NCBI RefSeq assembly: GCF_042432805.1
Contig: NZ_JBHLWO010000002.1
Span: 1,364,001-1,428,000 of the forward strand
Direction of reading: 5' to 3'
Length of the DNA stretch: 64,000 nt
From: Olivibacter oleidegradans
GTDB taxonomy: Bacteria; Bacteroidota; Bacteroidia; Sphingobacteriales; Sphingobacteriaceae
In this document: piece after piece, positions 1 through 8,277 of the stretch
How positions within the stretch are numbered: position 1 is the stretch's first letter
Layout: each line of letters starts with the position of its first letter
Made by a program: the position numbers and the translations under genes
Notes under the pieces: generated by a model
What the model saw: only the letters and a program-made list of their open reading frames with translations
What the model was told of the DNA's origin: nothing
Databases searched by the model: none

Positions 1-209
1 AATGCACAGATTGCTCGCCTAGTGGTGGTTATGGCTCATTGACACTCGATCAAATTTTAGAAGATTATATTAAACCACTTCGTATACCCGCTTATCAGGG
101 TGCACTAATTGGTCATATTCGCGAGCAGTTTATTCTTCCTGTCGGCGCAGAAGTTACGATGAACGCAAATGAAGGCACATTTCTTGTTGAAGGGAAGATG
201 GTTTCTTAA
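1..209 (+). CDS. LD-carboxypeptidase (peptidase S66), C-terminal fragment
   Basis: The open frame enters from the left edge (codons in phase from base 3) and stops at TAA 207-209, leaving about 68 residues. The visible part includes GYGSLTLDQILEDYI, then PAYQGALIGHI, and ends in a Val/Met-rich strand. This matches the C-terminal end of S66 LD-carboxypeptidases (LdcA/MccF group), where a GSLTLD/E stretch precedes the last helix and a GHI/GHG turn carries the His of the Ser-Glu-His triad. Family members trim L,D-bonds in muropeptides in the cytoplasm. The catalytic Ser lies outside the window, so activity cannot be judged. The family call rests on this fragment only. Confidence 0.7.
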   Translation, partial: CTDCSPSGGYGSLTLDQILEDYIKPLRIPAYQGALIGHIREQFILPVGAEVTMNANEGTFLVEGKMVS

Positions 210-251
210 AATGAATTAGGTCTGTGGTTATTTCTCACAATCCCGTGCAAT

Positions 252-1739
252 ATGAAGTTAATTAAAATCGTATTCTTTGCTTTACTTACAATAAGCGCCT
301 GTCAGCGCGAAAAATCCAGCTTTAACAACAAAAAAAACTATAGTCCCGATACCGCTATGTTAGCAACTGCTTTTGAAACTTTTAAAGAAAAAAATCTTAC
401 GCATCGTCGATTTAAACACGCAGATATAGAGCCTTTGATATTAAAACGAGAAGAGAGTAAGCTTTTTGAAATAAGTAAGTTAGGCCAATCCGTACAAAAA
501 AGAACGCTTTATCAGCTGAAATATGGCTCAGGAAATAAACGAGTGATGCTATGGTCACAAATGCACGGTAACGAAAGTACCGCTACCATGGCGCTATTTG
601 ATCTCTTTAATTTTTTGGAGGGTAGAAATGACCAATTTGATTCCGTTCGAAATCTGCTGAACAAAGAAACAACATTGTACTTTCTACCCATGATCAATCC
701 CGATGGTGCTGAAATTTTTAACCGCAGAAATGCGTTGGACATCGATTTAAATCGAGATGCCCGCGAAACCGCGAGCCCGGAGGCTCGCATACTAAAACAT
801 GCTGCCGAAGTTAACAAACCGGCATTCGGCTTTAATTTGCATGATCAACATATTTATTACAACGTTCCGGGCACGCCAAATCCAGCGACAATATCGTTCT
901 TGGCACCAGCTTATAATCATGAAAAAGACATTAATGATGTAAGGGGCCGAGCGATGCAACTTATTGTGGGAATGAATAAAATCTTACAGCAATACATCCC
1001 CAATGGTGTGGCTAAATACGATGACACACATGAACCCCGCGGTTTCGGCGACAATTTTCAGAAATGGGGAGCCAGCACGGTGCTTATCGAATCGGGAGGT
1101 TATAAAAATGATCCCGAAAAGCAATATATCCGAAAGCTAAACTTTTTGATTATTTTAAACGCCTTGATTGAGATCGCACAAGAAAGTTATACCCAGTATG
1201 AACAAAAGGCTTATCAAGATATTCCTGAAAATGCGACTAAACTATGTGATCTATTAATAAGGAATATCCAAGCTGAGCGAGACTCGGTAACCTATCCGAT
1301 TGATCTAGCGATTAAAAGAGACGAATTGAATGCACCGGACAGCGCATTTTATATACGAGGTAGAATTGACGATGTAGGTGACCTGAAAGATAGTTACGGC
1401 TATGAGGAGTTGGATGCGAAAGGGCTTAGTTTTATGAAAGGGAAATTGTATCCGACAGCAATAAATCATCCCAACGAACTCACAAAGGAAAAGGTTATCG
1501 GATTATTGCGAGCAGGTTACATTGCTGTTCAAGTTAAAAACGTAGCGAATAATAAACACTATAAATGGCCGCTTCTTTTAACCGGTAACGGAACAATTTA
1601 TGGCAACAGTCCAACGCTCGGAAGTCAGGCGAATTTTTTTCTTGCTAAAGAGGGTGAACCTAAGTATGCCATTGTAAATGGTTATTTGGTTGACTTGTCG
1701 AAAGAGCTGGATGAAAACTTTAAAAATTATATTCAATAA
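252..1739 (+). CDS. M14-family zinc carboxypeptidase lipoprotein
   Basis: A 495-residue lipoprotein; the signal sequence ends in the lipobox ISAC with Cys17. The M14 zinc signature HGNE is at residues 105-108 (His105, Glu108). An NPDGAEIFNRRN stretch and DLNRDA follow, as in carboxypeptidases. The third zinc ligand is probably the His of FNLHDQ, and a likely catalytic Glu lies in LIESGG. The catalytic set therefore looks complete. It should sit in the cell envelope and remove C-terminal residues from peptides, possibly peptidoglycan-derived. The C-terminal ~150 residues have no domain I recognise. It starts 42 bases after the LD-carboxypeptidase on the same strand, so a cell-wall operon is plausible. 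Substrate is unknown. Confidence 0.85.
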   Translation: MKLIKIVFFALLTISACQREKSSFNNKKNYSPDTAMLATAFETFKEKNLTHRRFKHADIEPLILKREESKLFEISKLGQSVQKRTLYQLKYGSGNKRVMLWSQMHGNESTATMALFDLFNFLEGRNDQFDSVRNLLNKETTLYFLPMINPDGAEIFNRRNALDIDLNRDARETASPEARILKHAAEVNKPAFGFNLHDQHIYYNVPGTPNPATISFLAPAYNHEKDINDVRGRAMQLIVGMNKILQQYIPNGVAKYDDTHEPRGFGDNFQKWGASTVLIESGGYKNDPEKQYIRKLNFLIILNALIEIAQESYTQYEQKAYQDIPENATKLCDLLIRNIQAERDSVTYPIDLAIKRDELNAPDSAFYIRGRIDDVGDLKDSYGYEELDAKGLSFMKGKLYPTAINHPNELTKEKVIGLLRAGYIAVQVKNVANNKHYKWPLLLTGNGTIYGNSPTLGSQANFFLAKEGEPKYAIVNGYLVDLSKELDENFKNYIQ

Positions 1740-1777
1740 TGAGGAAACAGACTGGAAGAAACGAGGTGTCAATCGAA

Positions 1778-2968
1778 CTATTTCACCTTCTTTATGCCCT
1801 CTATTTCCCGGTTTGCTAAATAGCGACGCGCTGCTACTACCGTTCGACTTTCAAAATCATCATAATTGGAGGCTCCGGGCACCATACTGTTGATCCTCAC
1901 CTTGCCTGCGGCGTGGATGAAGCTACCATCGCCTATATATAATGCCACATGGGTTACCTTGGCATTTGAGCTTCTATGCTTTCCTCCAGCAAAAAATAGG
2001 AGATCGCCCGGTTTTAAATTGTTAAGTGCTTTGGATAAATCAAGTTTATCATTCGTTAAAATATTAATGGGCTCTCCTACTAAGACTTGTTGTGAAGCGT
2101 CTCTCGGAATGATAAAACCATTCATTAAATAGGCTGTCTTTGTAAATCCACTGCAATCAACTCCTTTTATCGATGTTCCTCCCCATAGATAAGGCACACC
2201 AATCATTGTTTTTGCAATTCCCAGAACTGCATCTGCTGATGGGTTAAGCCCGTGTCTCCAATCTTCATAATCCAGCGCTATTGCCTTATCGATATAACCA
2301 CGTCTGCCGTCGGGAAAAATGACTTTAAAAAAATCCTTGAACTCACCCTCTTTTACCAATATATTTCCCATCACTATATCAGAAACTCGCAAAGACCTTT
2401 TATCCAGATCACTGTAGACATGCCCGTAGTCGCCTACAATTATTACTTTTTCCTTTCTATTCCAATCATCTATTTCAGGCTTCGTTTTTAACGAAATAGC
2501 AGCTTCATCTAGCCAGCTAATATAGCCATCGATCGTTCGCACTAGATAGTACCCCTCCTTCTTTCTCAATACATCAACCGGCCAACCGAGCAGTGCTTGA
2601 CTGGCCATTTCCGCAGCATTTTTGGGGACCGTACGCATATTACCTACAGAAACATTTATTACACCAAAAGTAGTATCTTGCAGCGCCGCGTCCGGCAAAG
2701 TATTAATGAATAAAGGCTGGTTTATATTGGCAGTTTGGTATTGTTCACGAAAATAGGCGGCTGCTACGTTGCTGCTCGTTTCAAGTACACATCTTCCTAA
2801 AGAATCGGTATAAGCTTCAAAAACAACTGTCCTTTTATCCAATGCATATTTACTGCGTGTGAGCTCTATTAAGTGTACAATTCTTTCTTCTAGGGGCAAA
2901 TTCTGCTGTGCATTTAACCGCGAACAAAGCCCTAAAGCGAATATAACAAGAATCGTGATCCTTTTCAT
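1778..2968 (-). CDS. NlpC/P60 (C40) cell-wall hydrolase with SH3-like N-terminal region
   Basis: 396 residues with a Sec signal peptide that ends near LNAQQ. The C-terminal third is an NlpC/P60 domain: MIGVPYLWGGTS, then VDCSGF with catalytic Cys272, then GDLLFFAGG, and His residues in VTHVALYIG and FIHAAG. The middle (about residues 110-230) looks like one or two bacterial SH3 domains, with YLVRTIDGYISWL and a glycine-rich strand. Family members cut gamma-D-Glu-diamino acid bonds in stem peptides outside the inner membrane. It is convergent with the M14 lipoprotein gene, and both neighbours of that gene act on peptidoglycan. ATG start at 2968. Confidence 0.9.
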   Translation of the reverse strand: MKRITILVIFALGLCSRLNAQQNLPLEERIVHLIELTRSKYALDKRTVVFEAYTDSLGRCVLETSSNVAAAYFREQYQTANINQPLFINTLPDAALQDTTFGVINVSVGNMRTVPKNAAEMASQALLGWPVDVLRKKEGYYLVRTIDGYISWLDEAAISLKTKPEIDDWNRKEKVIIVGDYGHVYSDLDKRSLRVSDIVMGNILVKEGEFKDFFKVIFPDGRRGYIDKAIALDYEDWRHGLNPSADAVLGIAKTMIGVPYLWGGTSIKGVDCSGFTKTAYLMNGFIIPRDASQQVLVGEPINILTNDKLDLSKALNNLKPGDLLFFAGGKHRSSNAKVTHVALYIGDGSFIHAAGKVRINSMVPGASNYDDFESRTVVAARRYLANREIEGIKKVK

Positions 2969-3099
2969 ATAATTCAGATGGAGGTATTAGGTACTAAATT
3001 AACGTATATGTCAAGAAGAGCAAATTATCTTTGCATAATTTTTATATAAAAATGCAAAATAACGCATTTTGCGCAACGATTTCTTTTGCATGTCACTTA

Positions 3100-3133
3100 C
3101 TTGCCGTTTTTCTAAAGAGTTTTTTTATGTTTG
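3100..3133 (+). promoter_or_regulatory. Bacteroidota-type promoter for the glycosylasparaginase gene
   Basis: A -7 element TATGTTTG (fits TAnnTTTG) is at 3126-3133, with a -33 TTG at 3101-3103 (22-base spacer). The start codon is 22 bases downstream. The intergenic DNA is AT-rich and lies between divergent genes. Confidence 0.55.
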
Positions 3134-3154
3134 CATCGATATAAATAAACTAGA

Positions 3155-4174
3155 ATGATCAATCGAAGAAAGTTCATTCGTCAAGGCATTATCGGAACTG
3201 TTGCCTTGGGAATTAAGAACGAAACATATGGACATCCACTCTCGTTTTCCGCAAAATCTTCCAAGCCTATTGTCATCTCCACCTGGGATTTTGGGATTGC
3301 AGCCAATCAAGCTGCATGGCAAATATTAAAAGAAGGAGGACGTGCATTAGATGCCGTCGAAGCTGGTGTAAAAGTGCCGGAAGCCGATCTTAAAAATGTT
3401 ACCGTTGGCAAAGGCGGTTATCCTGATCGCGATGGACACGTGACATTAGACGCATGCATTATGGATGAGAATGGCAATTGCGGGGCCGTGTTAGCTATGG
3501 AGCATATTACACACGCCATTTCAGTCGCCAGGTTGGTAATGGAAAAGACTCCACATGTAATGCTTGCAGGTGATGGTGCGCTTCAATTTGCATTGGAAAA
3601 CGGTTTTAAGAAGGAAAACCTTTTGACAAAAGAATCAGAGAAAGCTTGGAAAGAATGGTTAAAAAAAGCTGAGTACAAGCCGATTATGAATATTGAAAAT
3701 CAGCATTTTTCGCCAAATAAATTACCAGGTAATCAATATAATCACGACACAATTGGTATGCTAGCTTTGGATAACCGTGGCAACCTTAGCGGTGCCTGCA
3801 CCACAAGTGGAATGGCTTTTAAAATGCATGGCCGGGTGGGTGACAGTCCCATTATTGGCGCCGGCTTGTATGTAGATAACGAAATAGGTGCTGCTACTTC
3901 TACGGGCGTGGGTGAAGAAGTGGTCAGAACCGTTGGAAGCTTTCTGGTTGTTGAATTAATGCGCCAAGGTTATTCACCGGAAGATGCCTGCAAGGAAGCC
4001 GTTCAGCGCATTGTAAAGAAAAAACCCGCGAAAGCGAAGGAAATCCAAGTTGGCTTCTTAGCCATGAATAAGCAAGGTGAATATGGCGCCTATGCCCTAC
4101 AACAAGGATTTTCGTTTGCCGTGTGTAATGAAGAACAACAAGACTTACTTATTAAAGGGAAAAGTATATACTAA
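3155..4174 (+). CDS. N4-(beta-N-acetylglucosaminyl)-L-asparaginase (glycosylasparaginase)
   Basis: 339 residues of the Ntn-hydrolase asparaginase-2 family. The precursor should self-cleave before Thr199 in NHDTIGML, which becomes the N-terminal nucleophile. GRVGDSPIIGAGLY and the GAATSTGVGEE loop are typical of the glycosylasparaginase branch rather than plain isoaspartyl peptidase. The enzyme splits GlcNAc from the Asn left after glycoprotein breakdown. The N-terminus (NRRKFIRQG, then a hydrophobic stretch) looks like a twin-arginine signal, so the enzyme is probably periplasmic. Elizabethkingia has a secreted relative. The intact GlcNAc kinase 5 kb downstream could use the product, but the two genes are not in one operon. 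Confidence 0.88.
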   Translation: MINRRKFIRQGIIGTVALGIKNETYGHPLSFSAKSSKPIVISTWDFGIAANQAAWQILKEGGRALDAVEAGVKVPEADLKNVTVGKGGYPDRDGHVTLDACIMDENGNCGAVLAMEHITHAISVARLVMEKTPHVMLAGDGALQFALENGFKKENLLTKESEKAWKEWLKKAEYKPIMNIENQHFSPNKLPGNQYNHDTIGMLALDNRGNLSGACTTSGMAFKMHGRVGDSPIIGAGLYVDNEIGAATSTGVGEEVVRTVGSFLVVELMRQGYSPEDACKEAVQRIVKKKPAKAKEIQVGFLAMNKQGEYGAYALQQGFSFAVCNEEQQDLLIKGKSIY

Positions 4175-4251
4175 ATAACGTTTTCGTGTTATGAGTTTTG
4201 AAGCCTAGCTTCTTCCGCCAACAACTGATGACTAATAACCAACAACTACAT

Positions 4252-4971
4252 ATGACACTCGAAATATGTGCAAACTCACTTGCATCCGCTTTGTCCGCGC
4301 AACTTGGCGGTGCCCAACGCATCGAGCTTTGTGAGAATTTAAATGAAGGCGGAACAACACCTTCCTATGGAACCATAAAAAGCGTTCGCAAGCTGCTTAA
4401 AATAAAGGTATATGTACTGGTTAGACCACGTGCAGGAGACTTCTTTTATTCTGATGATGAATTTACCGTCATGAAAGAAGATATCGCTATATGCAAACAG
4501 CTTGGCTGCGATGGTATAGTGATTGGTCTACTAGATCAAGATGGGAATGTAGACATCGAGCGAACGAAAGAATTGGTTAAACTAGCCTCTCCAATGGGTG
4601 TTACCTTCCATCGCGCCTTCGACTGCAGCAATGATGGTTTAAAAGCGCTAGAAGATATTATAGAATGTGGCTGCGAACGTATATTGACATCGGGTATGGA
4701 AAATACTGCGACAGAAGGAACTGCATTCTTAAAGACCTTAGTTGAAAAGGCAGGTGATAGAATCGTCATTATGCCTGGTTCGGGCATTAATGAACAAAAC
4801 ATTACAGAATTAAAAAAATCGACCAATGCTAAAGAATTCCATACATCAGCAAAAGAACCTATTCCAAGTAAAATGATCTATCACAACATGGCAATAACCA
4901 ATATGGGCGATACGATCGAGGTAAGTAATGAGCATAAAATTAGGAAGATAGTAGCGATGTTAAATAGCTAA
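4252..4971 (+). CDS. cutC: CutC-family protein (copper homeostasis)
   Basis: 240 residues starting at ATG 4252. The N-terminus MTLEICANS...GGAQRIELCENL is the usual CutC start. A longer frame back to TTG 4198 adds 18 residues of translated spacer and is rejected. Later landmarks are VRPRAGDFFYSDDEF, GVTFHRAFD and GCERILTSG, consistent with the TIM-barrel fold. CutC has been linked to copper tolerance, but its biochemical role remains uncertain. The copper link is a family annotation, not something this locus shows. The preceding spacer consists of TAATAACCAAC-like words. It is convergent with gap across a hairpin. Confidence 0.88.
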   Translation: MTLEICANSLASALSAQLGGAQRIELCENLNEGGTTPSYGTIKSVRKLLKIKVYVLVRPRAGDFFYSDDEFTVMKEDIAICKQLGCDGIVIGLLDQDGNVDIERTKELVKLASPMGVTFHRAFDCSNDGLKALEDIIECGCERILTSGMENTATEGTAFLKTLVEKAGDRIVIMPGSGINEQNITELKKSTNAKEFHTSAKEPIPSKMIYHNMAITNMGDTIEVSNEHKIRKIVAMLNS

Positions 4972-4974
4972 AAC

Positions 4975-5017
4975 GTTAAGTAGGCATATAGTTGATTTAA
5001 CTATTTACCTACTTAAC
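4975..5017. terminator. Bidirectional hairpin between cutC and gap
   Basis: GTTAAGTAGG at 4975-4984 pairs perfectly with CCTACTTAAC at 5008-5017. An inner stem ATAGTT (4988-4993) pairs with AACTAT (4999-5004). The hairpin begins 4 bases after the cutC stop and ends 13 bases before the gap stop, so it could end transcription from both sides. Confidence 0.6.
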
Positions 5018-5029
5018 TACTTAACAATT

Positions 5030-6025
5030 TTACAATTTGCCAATTTCCTGAACCAAGTCGATCAGTTTATTGGAATATCCCCATTCATTATCGTACCAGG
5101 AAACGACTTTTACAAAATTATCGTTCAAAGCAATACCTGCTTTTGCATCGAAAATAGAGGTTCTTGCATCCCCTTTAAAGTCTTCTGAAACAACGTCATC
5201 TTCAGTGTATCCTAGAATACCTTTTAATTCGCCTTCTGATGCGTCTTTGAAAGCTTGCTTAATTTCTTCGTATGTAGCTGGTTTCTCTAAACGAGCTGTT
5301 AAATCCACTACCGATACATCAGGAACAGGAACGCGGAAAGACATACCCGTTAATTTACCTTTGATTGAAGGGATAACCAAGCCTACCGCCTTAGCAGCAC
5401 CTGTTGAAGAAGGGATGATATTCTGATAAGCACCACGTCCTCCTCTCCAGTCTTTTACGGAAGGGCCATCCACCGTTTTTTGGGTAGCTGTTACAGCATG
5501 TACGGTGCTCATCAAACCTTCAACGATTCCCCATTTGTCGTGCAACACTTTTACAAGCGGAGCCAAACAATTGGTAGTACAAGACGCGTTTGAAACGATA
5601 TGTTGATCAGGTCTTAGTTCTTTATGATTTACACCCATGACAAATGTAGGCGTGTCGTCTTTAGCGGGAGCTGACATTACCACTTTCTTAGCACCGGCAT
5701 CAATATGTTTTTGAGCAGTTTCTTGCGTTAGGAACAAACCTGTTGATTCAACAATTACCTCGGCGCCTACATCTCCCCATTTCAAATTTGCAGGATCTTT
5801 TTCGGCTGTTACACGAATAGTTTTTCCATTAACGATTAAATTTCCATCTTTTGCCTCTACCGTTCCATCAAAACGACCATGTGTAGAATCGTATTTTAAC
5901 ATATAGGCCATGTATTCCGGATCAACTAAATCGTTGATACCAACAACTTCTATACCTTCACGGTTTATAGCAGCCCTAAATGCAAGACGTCCTATACGTC
6001 CAAATCCATTAATTCCAATTTTCAT
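5030..6025 (-). CDS. gap: Glyceraldehyde-3-phosphate dehydrogenase
   Basis: 331 residues, the normal length. The NAD site INGFGRIGRLAFRA is at the N-terminus and the catalytic motif SNASCTTNCLAPL carries Cys149. Later landmarks are HAVTATQKTVDGPS, RGGRGAYQNIIPSSTGAAKA and WYDNEWGYSNKL at the C-terminus. It oxidises glyceraldehyde-3-phosphate to 1,3-bisphosphoglycerate in the cytoplasm. It is the last gene of a three-gene operon: its ATG is 5 bases after the stop of the BadF-like gene, and pfkA lies upstream of that gene, so two key glycolytic steps should be co-expressed. Confidence 0.97.
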   Translation of the reverse strand: MKIGINGFGRIGRLAFRAAINREGIEVVGINDLVDPEYMAYMLKYDSTHGRFDGTVEAKDGNLIVNGKTIRVTAEKDPANLKWGDVGAEVIVESTGLFLTQETAQKHIDAGAKKVVMSAPAKDDTPTFVMGVNHKELRPDQHIVSNASCTTNCLAPLVKVLHDKWGIVEGLMSTVHAVTATQKTVDGPSVKDWRGGRGAYQNIIPSSTGAAKAVGLVIPSIKGKLTGMSFRVPVPDVSVVDLTARLEKPATYEEIKQAFKDASEGELKGILGYTEDDVVSEDFKGDARTSIFDAKAGIALNDNFVKVVSWYDNEWGYSNKLIDLVQEIGKL

Positions 6026-6030
6026 TTTAA

Positions 6031-6879
6031 CTAATTTTTATTTAAATAATAATTTAAAAGATTCTGAATCGGCTCTTTGATAACCACTCCCACTTCCATG
6101 CCATGATTATTAGCTACTTGCCTTAACCAGGGCTCATAACCGGCAGCCACACTTCCGGTAAAATTTATTTTCGGATAATGATACCGCTCTTTCAACGGAA
6201 CAAAATACGTTTCAAACAATAAATTGAAACCCTCCATCACCATATTATGAACGAATTCATGACTTTTTTGTTCTGCAACAAAGTCGGCAAAGGAGCTTAG
6301 AAATAATGCAGCATTTGGATTCCTGTAAACTTTATCCATAATTTGCTTCCGATCAAGAGGATAATAGCTGGTGAACTTATTCTCGAGATCAATGGGTAAA
6401 GTTTCGGATAAATAATTTCGCAGAAGATATCTGCCCATCCAATTTGCCGAACCCTCGTCTGCCAAAATATAGCCTAGCCCGTAGTTAGTCTCGTAAATTC
6501 TTTTGCCATCATAATAGGCAGCATTGGAGCCACTGCCTAATATCCCTACAAGCGCCTGCTCATTGCCTCCCGTAGCGAGGGCAGCTGCCAGCATATCGTG
6601 CTCAACAAGCACTTTGCTATAGCGGAAAAATTCCTTAAAGGCATTGTAAACCGTCTCCTTACGCTCATCAGAAGAGGCACCTGCACCGAAGAAATAAATC
6701 TTCTTTATTTTTTCAGCGTAGTTTATCAGACTGTTGTTCTTGTTCAAAACCTGGCTTATGTACCGCTCATCATTATGATAAGGATTAATACCCATAGTTT
6801 TAAACCCGGCAACAACCTTACCCTTATCGGCTAATCGCCAATCAGCAAATCTCGAACCACTGTACACTACGGCAATCAT
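6031..6879 (-). CDS. BadF/BadG/BcrA/BcrD-type ATPase, GlcNAc-kinase-like but degenerate
   Basis: 282 residues of the ASKHA fold, clearly paralogous to the intact kinase at 9029-9883 over its full length. It keeps the phosphate-2 turn as GILGSGSNAAYYDG, the DEGSANWMG motif and the C-terminal NFTGSVAAGY. At the N-terminus, however, the phosphate-1 motif ADGGSTKT of its paralogue is replaced by VYSGSRFA, so the Asp that normally helps bind Mg-ATP is a Tyr. This is seen directly and is not a start error, because the two N-termini align without gaps. It lies 9 bases after pfkA and 5 bases before gap, so it is co-transcribed with both. It may be an altered kinase or a non-catalytic sugar sensor. 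Function is not known. Confidence 0.75.
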   Translation of the reverse strand: MIAVVYSGSRFADWRLADKGKVVAGFKTMGINPYHNDERYISQVLNKNNSLINYAEKIKKIYFFGAGASSDERKETVYNAFKEFFRYSKVLVEHDMLAAALATGGNEQALVGILGSGSNAAYYDGKRIYETNYGLGYILADEGSANWMGRYLLRNYLSETLPIDLENKFTSYYPLDRKQIMDKVYRNPNAALFLSSFADFVAEQKSHEFVHNMVMEGFNLLFETYFVPLKERYHYPKINFTGSVAAGYEPWLRQVANNHGMEVGVVIKEPIQNLLNYYLNKN

Positions 6880-6888
6880 CTTAATTGA

Positions 6889-7875
6889 CTAAATCGCTAA
6901 AACATTCATCATTTCGATCATATCATCGGCTAATTTAAATTCCTTGCTTCGGAGCGCAACCTCCAAAGGGGTTGTCACAATATCATTTCCCCGCAAACCA
7001 ACCATTATCCTTGTCTCACCTCTTAATAGCCTTTTAACGGCTGCAAAGCCCAGCCGGCTGGCCAATACACGGTCAAAGCTGCTCGGAGAGCCGCCCCTTT
7101 GCAAATGGCCTAATATGGTAACTTTGGTATCATAAAAATCGAACTTTTCCTGAACCCTTTTAGCTACATTATATGCCCCTCCATTTTTATCACCTTCAGC
7201 AACAATTACAATGGTAGAAGTTTTCTTGTCTTTCGCAGCATTTTCCAATTTTTGAATAAGCTCGTCAATACCTGTTTCCTTCTCAGGTAACAAAATGGCC
7301 TCAGCACCTCCTGCAATACCGCAGTTTAAGGCAATGCAGCCCGAATCGCGTCCCATTACCTCAATAAAAAACAAACGATCATGAGAAGCCGCTGTATCAC
7401 GGATCTTATCTATTGCATCAATCACCGTGTTGTTAGCTGTATCATATCCCAAGGTAAAGTCGGATCCGTATAAATCATTGTCTATAGTACCTGGTACGCC
7501 AACAACCGGAATATCATACTCCCTGGAGAACACTTCGGCCCCGGTAAAAGTTCCATCTCCTCCAATAGCTACCAAAGCATCAATTCCCTGTGCTCTTATA
7601 TTATCATAGGCCTTTTTACGTCCTTCAGGTGTTCTAAAGTCCAAGCAACGTGCTGTTTTTAAAATAGTACCTCCCAGTTGAAGAATATTACTGACCGAAC
7701 GACTATTCATATCGATGATATTCCCATCGATCATTCCTTGATATCCATGCAATATACCACTTACTTTTTTGCCTTCATAAATGGCGGTACGAACTACCGC
7801 CCGAATACATGCGTTCATCCCTGGAGCATCTCCCCCTGAAGTAAATACGCCTATACGTTTGATTGAATTGTCCAC
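6889..7875 (-). CDS. pfkA: ATP-dependent 6-phosphofructokinase
   Basis: 328 residues. RIGVFTSGGDAPGMN at residues 7-21 is the ATP-binding start, followed by GTIDNDLYGSDFTLGYDTA (catalytic region), RDTAASHDRLFFIEVMGRDSG and LGHLQRGGSPSSFDR. It phosphorylates fructose-6-phosphate with ATP. The Gly/Asp pattern around GGDGTFTGA suggests the ATP rather than the pyrophosphate form. The frame opens with GTG (complement of 7873-7875), and I see no better ATG. It is the first gene of the pfkA-BadF-gap operon. The 402-base upstream spacer holds no clear TAnnTTTG element on this strand. Confidence 0.95.
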   Translation of the reverse strand: MDNSIKRIGVFTSGGDAPGMNACIRAVVRTAIYEGKKVSGILHGYQGMIDGNIIDMNSRSVSNILQLGGTILKTARCLDFRTPEGRKKAYDNIRAQGIDALVAIGGDGTFTGAEVFSREYDIPVVGVPGTIDNDLYGSDFTLGYDTANNTVIDAIDKIRDTAASHDRLFFIEVMGRDSGCIALNCGIAGGAEAILLPEKETGIDELIQKLENAAKDKKTSTIVIVAEGDKNGGAYNVAKRVQEKFDFYDTKVTILGHLQRGGSPSSFDRVLASRLGFAAVKRLLRGETRIMVGLRGNDIVTTPLEVALRSKEFKLADDMIEMMNVLAI

Positions 7876-8277
7876 TGTAAATAATCTATATAGGTTTCAC
7901 TTGAATTTAACTTTCATTATGAATTGAAGAAACACATCCGCATTGCTCATTAAAATATAGCGTTAGCGTGCGTATTAGGTTGCTTCACTTCACATCAAAG
8001 CACGAATATAAGGTGTATTTCTTACACTATTGCTATTTATTTGTATTTTTTTTTACTTTTTCGCATCAGCTTTTATTCTTTCGTTACGAACATTCTAAAA
8101 ATACTAAAAACGTAGCGGAAGTGGATAAGTTTTTTGCTTTTATAGTTTTCTTCCATAATTTTGAGTTTATTTGCCTAAAGTACCTAACGTTTTGAAATTA
8201 GCAATCAATTGCTCAATTTTATGGGCGTCTATGGAACTGAGAATTGGATATTTAATTGAACCTTAAAAAACAGAATT
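7876..8277. other. Divergent intergenic region between pfkA and the NrtR-like gene
   Basis: 402 bases of AT-rich DNA that must hold both promoters. An open frame at 7968-8195 encodes a Phe-rich peptide with no family resemblance; I treat it as chance. I see no convincing inverted repeat or RNA structure, and no promoter I would defend. Confidence 0.6.

Noticed and set aside
4198..4251. TTG start extending CutC by 18 residues
   Set aside because: The extra residues are translated spacer; the ATG at 4252 begins the conserved MTLEICANS.
7968..8195. 75-residue Phe-rich frame
   Set aside because: Composition looks like translated AT-rich spacer and the region must carry the pfkA control sequences.
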